Positions 1-11,000 of a DNA stretch of 64,000 nucleotides are shown here, piece by piece; position 1 is the stretch's first letter; each line of letters opens with the position of its first letter. The DNA is from Pseudoips prasinana (taxonomy: Eukaryota > Arthropoda > Insecta > Lepidoptera > Nolidae). Location: contig OX621242.1 in assembly GCA_951640165.1 (NCBI GenBank), positions 16,175,501 to 16,239,500 of the forward strand, read 5' to 3'. The position numbers were made by a program, and so were the translations under genes. The notes beneath the pieces were generated by a model, which was not told where the DNA came from, did not search any database, and saw nothing but the letters and a program-made list of their open reading frames with translations.

Positions 1-44
1 AACTAGCTGTGCTTTGCGGTTTCACGTGTGTTTAATTTTATTAT

Positions 45-323
45 TATAATAATAATAATATCCTGAGACATTATTTAAACACGGCCATCTGATCCCAAAC
101 TAAGCAGAGCTTGTACTATGGAAACCAGATAACTGATAAACTACATATAGTACTTTTCTTTTATAGATTATATATTATGTAATACATACTTATATAAATA
201 ATTACACCCAGACTCAGGACAATCAGACATGTTCATGCACACAAATCTCAGTCCTGGGAGCCATCGAACCCACGACCTCCGGAGTGAAAAGCACGCATTT
301 GCCAACCACGCCAACAGGCCCGT
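45..323 (-). repeat. SINE-A copy (tRNA-derived), near full length
   Basis: Read on the minus strand it starts with a tRNA-like head (GCGTGGTTGGCAAATG as A-box region, GGGTTCGATGG-like B box). It continues through CAAGCTCTGCTTAGTTTGGG and ends in a (TATT)n-type tail. The same sequence recurs at least ten times in the window, in both orientations. Confidence 0.8.
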
Positions 324-329
324 TAATTA

Positions 330-485
330 GCCTATGTGTTATTCGGATATATAAGCTGTATTACTACAAATTTTTATCTAAATCCGTTCGGTAATTTTTG
401 AGCGAAAGAGTAACAAACACGCATATATCCATACATCTATACTCACTAACTGTCTCAATTTTAATATTATAGTAGGAAGTAGGAT
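330..485. repeat. Helitron-like (Lep1-type) repeat fragment
   Basis: AGCCTATGTGTTATTCGG, AAATCCGTTCGGTAA and AGAGTAACAAACA, ending in AATATTATAGTAGGA, recur at 5566, 15145, 50600 and 57295. This is a very common lepidopteran dispersed repeat, placed with Helitron-like non-autonomous elements from the CTAG-ending copies elsewhere. Confidence 0.55.
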
Positions 486-1196
486 TACAGTCCAATCCTT
501 TACATTAAAAAATACCTATCGGAACTTATCAATACTTATGCAAATCTATTACACAAAATATTGAATTTATGTTGCCGACATTAGTCAGAAAATAAAAATA
601 TATGTTGCACACGTTCAGCCTATCGATATATTAAATCGAAATAGTCTTCACTTGATATTACGTTAGCGGTACACAGTAAAATAACTAAAGTATGTAAGTA
701 AGTATACATATAAATAGCTTCAAATTTATTTACTAAAAATCTTAGCCTATACATTAAGAGGCGATCAAAATGTTTTACTTGTAGAAATCTTTGCGTAATT
801 AATATAGATACTTAGCATTTCAGCCAAGTCATCGTTCACTGTAACTTTCTATGCGATTAAAGAGATTTACGAAGTTACATGGTCAACCTTCATATTATGT
901 TATGTTGATGTTATTAGAAGAAAATATAAATGGATAAGCAAAGTCGAAAAACTATATATATTCGCTATACTCTTTTACTGTACTATGACTGCGTTCGTAC
1001 TTAATGTCTCGAGGATACAATAGTTTTTTATAGATTGAACTTTAATCTATGCGTGGGATTGTTCCAAGAGAACTGAACTAAAGAACTAATTTCAATATGG
1101 TTAATATCAATAACACAAAGTTACTTTTTAATTAGTATAGTTCTTAGTTTCAAGATTAAAAATAAATAGAAGATAGTAATCTATTTCAGTCAGTCA
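486..1196. other. No recognised feature
   Basis: This is AT-rich sequence with no convincing exon, RNA gene or repeat that I could match elsewhere in the window. Confidence 0.4.
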
Positions 1197-1410
1197 CGGG
1201 TTTTTAACCCCCGACGGCAAAAAGGGGTGTTATAAGTTTGACGTCGATGCCGTGTGTGTGTGTTTCTGTCTGTGGCATCGTAGCTCTCAAACGGATGGAC
1301 CGATTTCAATGCGGCTTTTTTCATTTGAAAGCCAGTTTCCTTGCGGTTGTTCTTAGCTATGTTTGTTTAATATCGGTCCAACTTTATAATAGTATCAGCT
1401 CTTTTCCAAA
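1197..1410 (+). repeat. Widespread insect repeat (CCCCGACGGCAAAAA type)
   Basis: The order ACCCCCGACGGCAAAAAG, GGTGTTATAAGTTTGACG, CTGTGGCATCGTAGCTC, then GGATGGACCGATTTCAATG is that of a dispersed repeat family I recognise as frequent in insect, particularly lepidopteran, genomes. No open frame is present. Confidence 0.5.
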
Positions 1411-1774
1411 ATGAAGAAATTATAGTTGTAGTCGGGCATGTGTCTTTGTTAAATAGATATAAAAAGTAAAGACAAGTGGTTAGAAGTTATATGTCATTTT
1501 CATACGCTTTGATTATGTCATGATAAAAAGATTTTAAAAGATAAAATTGGAATGCTCAGCCAACTTATGCTTTTAAATCGTTGCTAACCGACGCGGCTAA
1601 ACTCGGCTGTCACGTCCCGAAGTTCAAACCCAGCTTCCTTAATAGGTGTAGTCTCACATAAAAATTAGGTGGGATACAGGAAGGAAATTAGGGGAAGAAG
1701 CGGGTGATCGGCATGTAGTCATCTTATAATAAGTACAACGTTTAATATAAATATTAAATAACATGGAAAAAAGA

Positions 1775-1860
1775 GATGTGCAAAGATCATGACAAATGGA
1801 AATCAGTTGTCTCTGTCTACTCCTGGGAAATAGGCAATTGTCTATGTCCGTAAATACCAT
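1775..1860 (+). pseudogene. LINE 3' end fragment (same family as 63190-63385)
   Basis: TGCAAAGATCATGACAAATG and GGAAATCAGTTGTCTCTGTC match the final codons (KDRDKWKSVVSAYP-like) of the LINE pieces at 63190-63385 and 20640-20836. This copy is diverged and 5' truncated. The apparent minus-strand frame over it is a shadow. Confidence 0.55.
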
Positions 1861-1935
1861 GGGATATCTTAGGAGCGTAATCTATACATATAATAAAATC
1901 GTAGGAAAGTGAAAACTGTACATTAAATATTTTTA

Positions 1936-2195
1936 TTAAAGGATACTTGGGGCGTGATCTACAATCGAAATCGAATCCCAAAATAAAGTTTTTAGAATTT
2001 TTGTCTGTTTGTCTGTATGTATGTCCGGGCTAACCTCAAAAAGTACTGCATGGATTTACTTAAAATTTTGCATGAATATTACGAATAGGTCGGGTCAACA
2101 TATAGGCTACATATTATCACGCTATCACCTACGGGGGAAGAGCTGTGATAATTATTAAAGTTTAACGCGGGTAAAAGCGCGGGGCACAGCTAGTC
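1936..2195 (+). mobile_element. Helitron-like non-autonomous element, CTAG 3' end
   Basis: The right end reads TTTAACGCGGGTAAAAGC followed by GCGGGGCACAGCTAG, which resembles the 3' hairpin region plus CTAG terminus of Lep1-type Helitron-like elements. Similar ends occur at 13564-13592 (plus) and, reversed, at about 14649 and 50561. The 5' boundary is not defined. Confidence 0.5.
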
Positions 2196-2220
2196 TAGTC
2201 ATAAACTGTATACTACTAAC

Positions 2221-2285
2221 TACCTAGTTGGTCTAGCGGTAACGCTAACCGCAGATAGGTCCTGGGTTCATGTCCCATACCAAAT
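2221..2285 (+). repeat. tRNA-like SINE head
   Basis: CCTAGTTGGTCTAGCGGTAA resembles an A-box region and GGGTTCATGTCCC a B box, about 35 nt apart. It is not a functional tRNA because no acceptor stem forms. It is a short, decayed SINE copy. Confidence 0.45.
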
Positions 2286-2421
2286 AAAAAAATTATATTA
2301 CAATTTTGGGATAAAACCGTTACCGGGATACTGGAAGTTATTTTTTTAAAGACAACGCCCGCACTAGAGGTAGAGGTAGAGGTGTGTCGCGGGGTACTTT
2401 ACAAACATATAATAGACAGAC

Positions 2422-4149
2422 GAGCGGAACAAAGGCTCCAAAGTGTTCGCAAGAGCTCTGTCTGTTGGACAGAGCCAACTGACGAAGCTGAAGACTGAGG
2501 ATGGTAGAATCGTCACGTCTAAACCTGAGTTGCTGGGAGAGATCGAGAAGTTCTACGGACAGTTATATACGACAACACAGCCACCTGTCAGAAGTCATGC
2601 CTCAGATCCCAGAGCACGACTAACCCGACATTACACCGAAGACATCCCGGACGTCAGCCTGTACGAGATTAGAATGGCTCTCAAACAACTCAAGAACAAC
2701 AAGGCGCCTGGTGATGATGGAGTTACAGCAGAGCTTCTGAAGGCGGGTGGTACACCAATCCTACGGGCCCTTCAGAAGTTATTTAACTCCGTCATACTAG
2801 ATGGTCAAACGCCACAAGCATGGCACAGAAGTGTGGTGGTGCTCTTCTTCAAAAAGGGCGACAAAACCCTATTGAAGAATTATAGACCCATCACACTGCT
2901 GAGCCATGTTTACAAGTTGTTTTCGAGGGTCGTTACGAACCGTCTCGCGCGCAGGTTTGACGACTTCCAGCCTCCCGAACAAGCCGGTTTCCGAAAAGGC
3001 TTTAGCACCATAGACCACATACATACGCTGCGGCAAGTTATACAGAAGACCGAAGAGTATAACAAGCCACTGTGCTTAGCGTTTGTGGACTATGAGAAAG
3101 CCTTTGATTCTATCGAAACATGGGCCGTGCTGAGGTCTCTCATAAGGTGCCAAATTGACTACCGGTATATCGAGGTGATAAAGTGTTTGTATGAAAACGC
3201 CACTATGTCAGTGCGACTCCAGGACCAGATCTCGAAACCTATCCACTTGCAGCGAGGCGTGAGACAGGGAGATGTTATATCTCCGAAACTGTTCACCGCT
3301 GCATTGGAAGACGTCTTCAAGCTTCTGGACTGGAAAGGCTTTGGCATCAATGTCAATAGCGAGTACATCACTCACCTTCGATTTGCCGATGATATCGTAG
3401 TCATGGCTGAGACCATGGAACACCTCGGTACAATGCTCGATGACCTCAGCAGAGTCTCTCAACAAGTGGGTCTGAAAATGAACATGGAGAAGACGAAAAT
3501 CATGTCAAACGTCCATGTTGCATCCACTCAATTGAAAGTTGGTGACTCTGCACTCGAAGTTGTAGAGAACTATATTTACCTAGGACAGACCATCCAACTA
3601 GGTAGGTCCAACTTCGAGAAGGAGGTCAATCGTAGAATCCAACTCGGATGGGCAGCGTTCGGGAAGCTACGTAACATCTTCTCGTCCAAAATACCGCAGT
3701 GTCTCAAGTCGAAAGTCTTCGACCAGTGTGTGTTGCCAGTGATGACATACGGAACAGAGACGTGGTCGCTCACTATGGGCCTTATTAGAAGGCTCAAGGT
3801 CACCCAAAGAGCAATGGAGAGGGCTATGCTCGGAGTTTCCCTGCGGGATCGCATCAGAAATGTCGAAATCCGCAGGCGAACCAAAGTCACCGACATAGCC
3901 CGAAGAATTGCCAAGCTGAAGTGGCAGTGGGCAGGGCACATAGCTCGTAGAGCCGACGGCCGTTGGGGCAGAAAGGTTCTCGAGTGGCGACCACGAACCG
4001 GAAGACGCAGCGTGGGCAGGCCCCCTACAAGATGGACCGATGATCTTGTGCGGGTCGCTGGAAACTGCTGGATGCGAATAGCACAAGACCGGCAATTGTG
4101 GAGATCTTTGGGGGAGGCCTTTGTCCAGCAGTGGACGTCTTTCGGCTGA
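2422..4149 (+). CDS. RTE LINE reverse transcriptase, C-terminal 575 residues
   Basis: The frame is open from the truncated left edge of the element to a stop at 4147-4149, without frameshift. The first ATG/GTG-like start inside it (2443) is arbitrary, because the real start lay upstream in the missing endonuclease region. RT landmarks in order: KAPGDDGVTAELLKAGG, YRPITLLSHVYKLFSR, EQAGFRKGFSTIDHI, AFVDYEKAFDSIE (first catalytic Asp), RGVRQGDVISPKLF, and FADDIVVM (catalytic Asp pair). The C-terminal tail WQWAGHIARR to RWTDDLVRV is typical of RTE-clade proteins in insects. Role: copies element RNA into DNA at a nicked target. An intact 575-codon frame suggests recent insertion. Minus-strand open frames across this span are shadows. 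Confidence 0.9.
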   Translation, partial: ERNKGSKVFARALSVGQSQLTKLKTEDGRIVTSKPELLGEIEKFYGQLYTTTQPPVRSHASDPRARLTRHYTEDIPDVSLYEIRMALKQLKNNKAPGDDGVTAELLKAGGTPILRALQKLFNSVILDGQTPQAWHRSVVVLFFKKGDKTLLKNYRPITLLSHVYKLFSRVVTNRLARRFDDFQPPEQAGFRKGFSTIDHIHTLRQVIQKTEEYNKPLCLAFVDYEKAFDSIETWAVLRSLIRCQIDYRYIEVIKCLYENATMSVRLQDQISKPIHLQRGVRQGDVISPKLFTAALEDVFKLLDWKGFGINVNSEYITHLRFADDIVVMAETMEHLGTMLDDLSRVSQQVGLKMNMEKTKIMSNVHVASTQLKVGDSALEVVENYIYLGQTIQLGRSNFEKEVNRRIQLGWAAFGKLRNIFSSKIPQCLKSKVFDQCVLPVMTYGTETWSLTMGLIRRLKVTQRAMERAMLGVSLRDRIRNVEIRRRTKVTDIARRIAKLKWQWAGHIARRADGRWGRKVLEWRPRTGRRSVGRPPTRWTDDLVRVAGNCWMRIAQDRQLWRSLGEAFVQQWTSFG

Positions 4150-4174
4150 TATGATGATGATGATGATGATGATG
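2422..4174 (+). mobile_element. RTE-type LINE, 5' truncated, 11-bp TSD
   Basis: The element is bounded by an exact duplication AATAGACAGAC (2411-2421 and 4175-4185) and ends in a (GAT)n/(ATG)n tail, typical of RTE elements. The endonuclease end of the protein is missing because of 5' truncation; the reverse-transcriptase frame is open to its stop at 4149. Shorter copies with the same 3' end lie at 18185-18405, 25765-25946, 51837-51920 and 54827-55012. Confidence 0.88.
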
Positions 4175-4312
4175 ATGAATAGACAGACACAAATTACATC
4201 CAGACTCAGATCAACTATTTATGCGTCACACAAATAGTTGTTCGGCGCGGGATTCGAACCCGAGACACGAAGAGACGAGGCGGCTGTCTTGGCCGCTGCG
4301 CCACACGTATAG

Positions 4313-4877
4313 TCGAAATTTATCGAGTCGAGTTATCCACCCGTGCTTCTGAAGCCACTTAAAGCTGCGCATAATCTGTCTCTGCTAGTTTTGGGTAGTG
4401 GTCCCCAGAACTTAAAAAGCTTAGAACAGAGAGAACAAGAACCCCTGTATGCACATAAACTATAACAGTTCTCGTTATTAGACTAGTCACCAAAAAGCCA
4501 TATTCAGCCAAATTTGGCCTGTATACTTATGTACAACTGAACAACTTGAAGACATATTGTTTAACACGTGAGTATGGTGTTGTTAGGTGCATATGTGTCA
4601 AGATGTTTTGAGAATTATGAAGTCTTATTCTATTACGCCACTAATTCTGTCGGATCACCTATCTTAAACCGATGATGATGCTATAGAGACGAAGTTAAAA
4701 TCCCTCATTCTTACTCTAACACACAATGGTCTGTTGCTATCTGTTGTAATAAAAAGAATATAAGACTTATCATACAGAATGTTCCTTTGAACCTTCTTTA
4801 TATTTACTCCACCGCCAATGCCGAATCCAGAGGTGAATTAAAGTTTGAAAATAAGCAGAAAATAAACAGTTTCTTAC
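4313..4877. other. No recognised feature
   Basis: This belongs to the timeout intron downstream of exon 6. I looked for the next timeout exon on the minus strand and did not find it. Confidence 0.4.
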
Positions 4878-5060
4878 CTGACCAATCCAACTTGGAAGTT
4901 ATGTCCTCTATTAAATTCCATGAAGAACTTGATTGCCCACAAATAATAGGACTCATCGTTTTGCTGGGCTTTAGCCCTGACCAGAACATCTTTTACGTAA
5001 TGCATTAGCGGATTGTAGGAACTGTTTAAGAATTCAATGCAAAACTCTTTTAGGAATAAT
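4878..5060 (-). CDS. timeout: timeout exon 6
   Basis: The acceptor CAACAG precedes ATTATTCC. The 183 nt encode [19 protein letters not shown] through [12 protein letters not shown], closely following the family pattern, and end AG before donor GTAAGA. This is the last exon found in the window. Confidence 0.92.
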
Positions 5061-8000
5061 CTGTTGAAACAAATAAATAATTATAATGCAGCCAATTATT
5101 GTCGCACTGCAAGGCAAGAGCGTGCTCTGATAATGAGAGTGTATAGGCCAGAGTCCATCACGCTTCGTACGTTCCCGCGACCCCCGGCGTAGGTGTGAGA
5201 TGGAACACCGGGGTAGTTTTTAGTCAGTAGGAGTCTGACAGACCCCCGCCCCCAAGGCGGAAGACATACATATATGATTTTCCACCCAAGTAAAAAAAAA
5301 GTCCATCACGCTGATCCAATGGGCGTTAGCAGAGTTAACGTGCCATCAAGAACACATTTTGGAGAACGCTCACAACAGAACAGGTTTCCTCACGATGTAT
5401 TCCTTCACCGTGTAAAGTGCGATACAATTAATTTCTTATATGGACATGAATTTGAAAAGACAGTGGAGCGCACTTTGGGTTTAAAATCGAGACCACTAAC
5501 TCGACAGTCCAACGATCTAACAACTAGACTTTCTAATACTTACAAATGAAATACTAAACTTTATAAATTAGCCTGTGTTAATCGGATTTATAAGCTATAT
5601 TACTACAAAGTTTCATCAAAATCCGTTCCGTAGATTTTATGTGCCAGACTAACAAACATTTATATATCCATACTCACAAACTTTCACATTTGTAATATTA
5701 GTAGGATTAACGTTTTAAAAAATATAGAACCGACTACAACTCTTATTTCTATCAACCAATTTGAACAACATTTATATAGAACTACACAGACTGCATATAC
5801 ATAAGCAATTGATCATGTTGACGATTATATAGAATCATACCATAGTGAATAAATTAAGAAGTATAATTATAAGGGGTAACTTGGAAAACACCAACAACCT
5901 CGTAGGACTAGATAGCTAACACCATAAGCAACCACTTTTGTTCTACAACTTTTTATAATTTCTTAGATTTTATTCTCGTTCAAATATTTTTATTAATTTA
6001 ATTTCCCGCTTGAATGTTTATTACCTAACTCTACGCGCATTAAGCAGCAGAAAGCATCGCCGAAACATGCGCGCCGGCGCTGCCGTCCTTTCGTTTATGA
6101 ATGAACATAGACCTATAAATGTCACGACAGTACAACAAAAACAAGTTTTACAAGTAACCCTGTATAAATACATTAAACATAAAAACAAAAGTAAACAGCT
6201 CACCTAATAGCAAAAGCCGACCTTCTTTCCAGCATACCACTTTCAGCCGGTCTCCGGTTCTTAGGTTTAACCAATTTTGACTTATTACTCCCATTGAAAT
6301 CTAAGTTTGAAATTTTGTTCAAAGGTTTCAAGCAAATTAATTCATTTTCCGAAATGGATTTCATGTTTTGCACAACATAGGTTCCTCCAAACCGGGAGTG
6401 CCTAAAATGATGAATAACCAAATAAAACAAAAGCACATAAATATAACCAATAAAAGTACATTTATCATTTTTTATATTGATTGAGCTTCATAGATAGAAC
6501 ATTAATGCGTCTTTCTCAGTTTGTAATAGCATAGTGTAGAGACTTATAGGTGTGAATCTTCAAACCAAGCGCGTATCCATTGAGGCATGACACGACGCGA
6601 CGCCACGTCTGTCTTAACAATGTAAAGCAAGACAATTTACGTAACGATTACATTTGTTTGTAGCATGTATTTTCCAGCCTAGAAAGAATAACAGGGCCAC
6701 CACATATCATCCCGTGGGTGTCGTAAAGGGACTAGGGCTACACCGGGTACTCTGGCAGCAACGCCACCTGTATACTAGCTACCACCCAACTGCGGTTGCC
6801 AACTCGCATGCCTAGCGCGGTGGCTACAGCAAACCCCTCCAAATAGCAACGTTATATAAACCTTTGGGGAAGGGCCATGTCAAGCAATGAATATGAATAT
6901 GAGGGAATATCAGGGTGATTATGATGATGACATGTGGTACAATGCTTAAGGTATTCCCGTCGCTACTATCTCGTCGCGAATCTCTTTATGTGATCCATGT
7001 ATGTATATTTGTTCTAAAACTGTGATAGTCTCCTAAGATTTTCATTTACCATTATAATGTACTATGTTATTCGGTAAAGAGCTTACAGCTATGTTGCTGA
7101 TCTAGCTGTACGTAACGTTTTTTAATCCCGGGTCGGACCAAAGTGTTCATAAGATTTATTAAACAAAACGCCCAGTAGCAGTCTGGAAGTTGGCTGTGTT
7201 GTATGCCCGTGCCTCGGGGAGCACGTAAAGATCGGTCCTACGCCGATATGAGAGTGAGGGTATTATATCCTGCGTACATGAGTATACGTAATTCAGCAAG
7301 GATTGCTATTATCCAGTAATTATACGGTAAAAGTTACATATTTGATGCACAACATTACCTAGTTCCAGAATATTGTTTAATCTTGTTAATCCTCTGCTTA
7401 TTTTCTGTCATTCTTATAGAGAGTAATTCCTGATCATCTCTTAATTTCTCTTCAACACTTCTCTGTAATGCAGCATCAGCTAAACTGCTTGGATTTTGTT
7501 CCCTCAGTAAATGAGATATAATTTCAAGAATATGCATAAAGTATTGTTTCTCATTTTCTGAAGACATGTAAAGAATGATATCGAGAATACCTGCTTGGTT
7601 GAGGGCCCAGAGCACCTAAAATTAATAATTTCACTATTATTTTAATAAACAACACAATCCTAGTTACAGTATTCCTTTTAGTTCAAAGATAACTTGTAAT
7701 GTCAGTGCCTTGCTAATAAATTAATTAATGATAGCAAACTTAAAAGAAACAGGCCTAAATATTATAAAGGAAAGGAAAAAAATATTAAACCGGTAGATAA
7801 AGTTTTCTCTATTAACTTACATGCCAACTGAATGTTAGTATGGAGCTTTTATGGCTTCACTACAATTTATGTTGTATCTTAGTAGAGCACTCTCTTTATC
7901 TAACATGATAATATTTAAATGTTTCTTAACTTTGTTAGTTTTAAGGTAAGTTGAATTTTGTTTTTACTGTTAGACTTTGTTTATGGTATGTCTTAATATT

Positions 8001-11000
8001 GCCACTCAGGACAGATATTTGTGTGCATGAAAATGTCTGTTTATCCTGAGTCTGGGTGTAATTATCTATAGGAGTATGTATATACAAAATTAAAGTAGTA
8101 TATAAGTTATCTGGTTTCCATAGTGCAAACTCAGCTTAGTGTAGGATTGGCTGGCCATATATGAATAATGTCCCAGTACTTTTATAATTTTTAACAAATA
8201 AAATGTAATTGTAATTGGTTGTAACTTTAATGCCATCATATGATTTGTGAAATACAAAGCTATATCCTGATAGTAAGTTTCAATTGATTTCTATGTTATA
8301 AGTTTACACAAAATAATGGTATACTAACCTGGTCATGAACACTAGCATCATTTTCAGGTCTCCTTTCCTTATCCAAGTCAGCTGGCACATGGAGCACATT
8401 TCTAATGAGGATTAATATTCTTTCTATTATTAAACCTGTGTCTTCATCTCTTTCTGACCAATCCTTAACAGATTATGAGATAATTATGTTCTACTCTTAT
8501 GTAAGCCAGCAAAATAAACACTAACAATGCAAAAGCTTAAAACAGACTGAAAGGGTTTTGGATAGTTAAAAGCTCGAAAGAAGCATAAAGCACAAATAGG
8601 GTAGTGTATATGCTTCTACAGCAAACATCCTCTAGACATCAGAAAAGTGTCTATTAACAAATTTAATTCAAAGACTAAAACCAAATTGTGTAACATATTA
8701 CAAAGTTTCACACTATGTTAATGATAAAATTGCTTGGGAATGAGTAGATTTAATTCAATGCATTTAGATAATTACATTTTAATTAGGTAGATATAAGGAT
8801 GATCCTTTTAAAATGATTAAGATAGGAATCCTTTTTAAAAACATCACATTTTTATCGAAAGGAATGAAATCTAAAGGATTCCTACTTTCTTCTGAATTAT
8901 AAACAAATTTGAATTATGTTCTTACTTTTATATTGTAAATTTTTAAAGAGTACTTAAAATAATTAAAAAGAACTTACTATTTCCAGAATTTTTGCCAATT
9001 TCTTGGCAAAAAGGTTCCATGTTTCAACTTTAGTGAATGCATCTTCTTTGTAAGCCTGTAGGTGTGTCAGGATCTGCAAGTAATTATGGCGGGCTGTGCG
9101 TTCTGCTGGCACTTCTTCTCTGTACAGTAGTAAGGCTGGATTTGTTAAATTTACTAGTAACCTACAATAAACACATAAATTATGTAACATATAAGAAACA
9201 ATTTTAGTTATAAAACACATTAGAACTCTAAACAATATTATTCAGTTAGTATTTTGCATATGCCAATTCTATAACAATACTAAAGTTATTCTTCATAGGT
9301 GTAGTACAGCATTGTGAACATATTTCTGGAGTTGTAAACCCAAAGAGCATAAATAAAAAAAATAAAAAAGGTTTTTCTTCACATAGACTTTAAAAAAGCG
9401 GTTGTAAATAGTCAGAACATATTCGTAGTAATATATAATTAATTTATAATTATTTCTAGGTACATATAGATATTTAGGTACACGGACTGTAGGAAATAAT
9501 TTACAATAAGATTTATTTTATAACAGTAATGATATTTAACTAACTTAAATTAAGTTATTGCTTACTTATTGTATGGGCAATGGTAACCCTAGTGTCAGAG
9601 TTGCTCAAGCCGCCCAGTAGGCCTCTGACATGCCTTAACGACTGTTGTCTAATGACTACAACCGGGACCGTCAGCTTAACGTGCCCTCCGAAGCACGGAG
9701 ACGCTCAGAAATTAAACCACCTTGGTGGTCACCCATCTATGGACTGACCGCGAGCGTAGTTGCCTAACCTCGCCGATCGCTTACAGACCGGTGAGAGCAT
9801 CTAGCTATGAGCGCCTTATATGTTATTGTCAATGTATAAGTTATTGTCAAGGATCATGTGTAGGTTTAATTATCAAAATTTTTAATTTTAGCTATATTTT
9901 TACTACATATTGTCGAATGGTTCATAATATAATCATAACTACTGTCTCTTTGTTTATACAGCTCTAAAGAGCAATCATGAATCTAACAGGAATCTTTTAA
10001 GTACCTACAATATATAACTGAATATTGAATTGGATATTATTTACAATTATTGGTAGTACTTACATAAAATTGTGTTGTATCAAGGTTTTTTAAGCTGAGC
10101 TAGACCCTAAGACTTCAATTGCATATGCCAAAAGGTTTGGAGACTGATTGTTAAGAAGAAATATATTTATTAGATACTTAATACTATAACCAGTAATAAG
10201 ATAAGATAAATACACTTTATTGCACATTATTTACAGAAAATAGTTAAGTACAAGATTAAAATAATATTTAAAAAATGGTAAAATAGGCAGTCCTATTGCT
10301 TACGGCAATCTATACCTAGTAAGCACATGAAACATAGAATGCTTTCTAATTAAATACATTATAAAAATAGATATAAAATGAATGTGGTAGGTACTTTTAC
10401 TATAAGTAAAAACTATACAGATAACTGTGGTGCTGTTTAGAACTGAAGCGAGAGGTACAGGTGAGGTTAAAATAGGTATAAAATAGTTATAGTAATAGTA
10501 GAAGTTCAATTAAGGAATAAACTTGAATTTTTTAATTTATATATTTAAATGGTAATTTATAAATAAAAATAGAAAATCCTTATGAGTGTATTATAATAGC
10601 TTTTCTAAAGTTTTGGAAACTTGTATATTTATTTAATTAGATTCTTTTTTTATTATATATATATAATAATAATATCTAGGGACAATGTCACACAGATCAT
10701 CCTAGCCCCAAACTAAGCAAAGCTTGTACTATGGGTACCAGGCAACGATATACATACTTATATAGATACATAAATACTTAGAAACAAGTATTCATGCTCA
10801 TCACACAAATATTCCAACCCAGGACCACCAGCTTCGTAGGCAGGAGCACTACCAACTAGGCTACGGTGACCATCTAAAAATACTCCTTAATATTTGCATC
10901 TCACATAGTTTTAAGAGCATATTGTTGGTACTTGGTTTGTATTGTTGTGCGGGGCAATAGAAGTGATAAAGTGGCATATGAATAGATCATATTATCATTT

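Larger units (their letters stand above)
2343..4312 (-). repeat. SINE-B copy split by an RTE LINE
   Basis: The two parts 2343-2421 and 4186-4312 form one element related to 56052-56235. The minus-strand head has GGTTCGAATCCC as a near-perfect B box. The shared body includes GTGTCGCGGGGTACTTTAC and ACAAACATATAATAGAC. The RTE insertion falls within AATAGACAGAC, which is duplicated at 2411-2421 and 4175-4185. Confidence 0.8.

Noticed and set aside
2221..2285. Possible functional tRNA gene
   Set aside because: Box-like sequences are present but no cloverleaf or acceptor stem forms; it is a SINE head.
3159..4190. Minus-strand open frames of 70-204 codons opposite the RTE reverse transcriptase
   Set aside because: They are shadows of the RT frame; the Ser-rich N-terminus of the longest is just the (ATG)n tail read backwards.
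6200..6436. Start codon at 6436 for a separate small protein
   Set aside because: The residues before RHSRFGG are intronic; the acceptor at 6402-6403 and the split Arg codon place it inside timeout.
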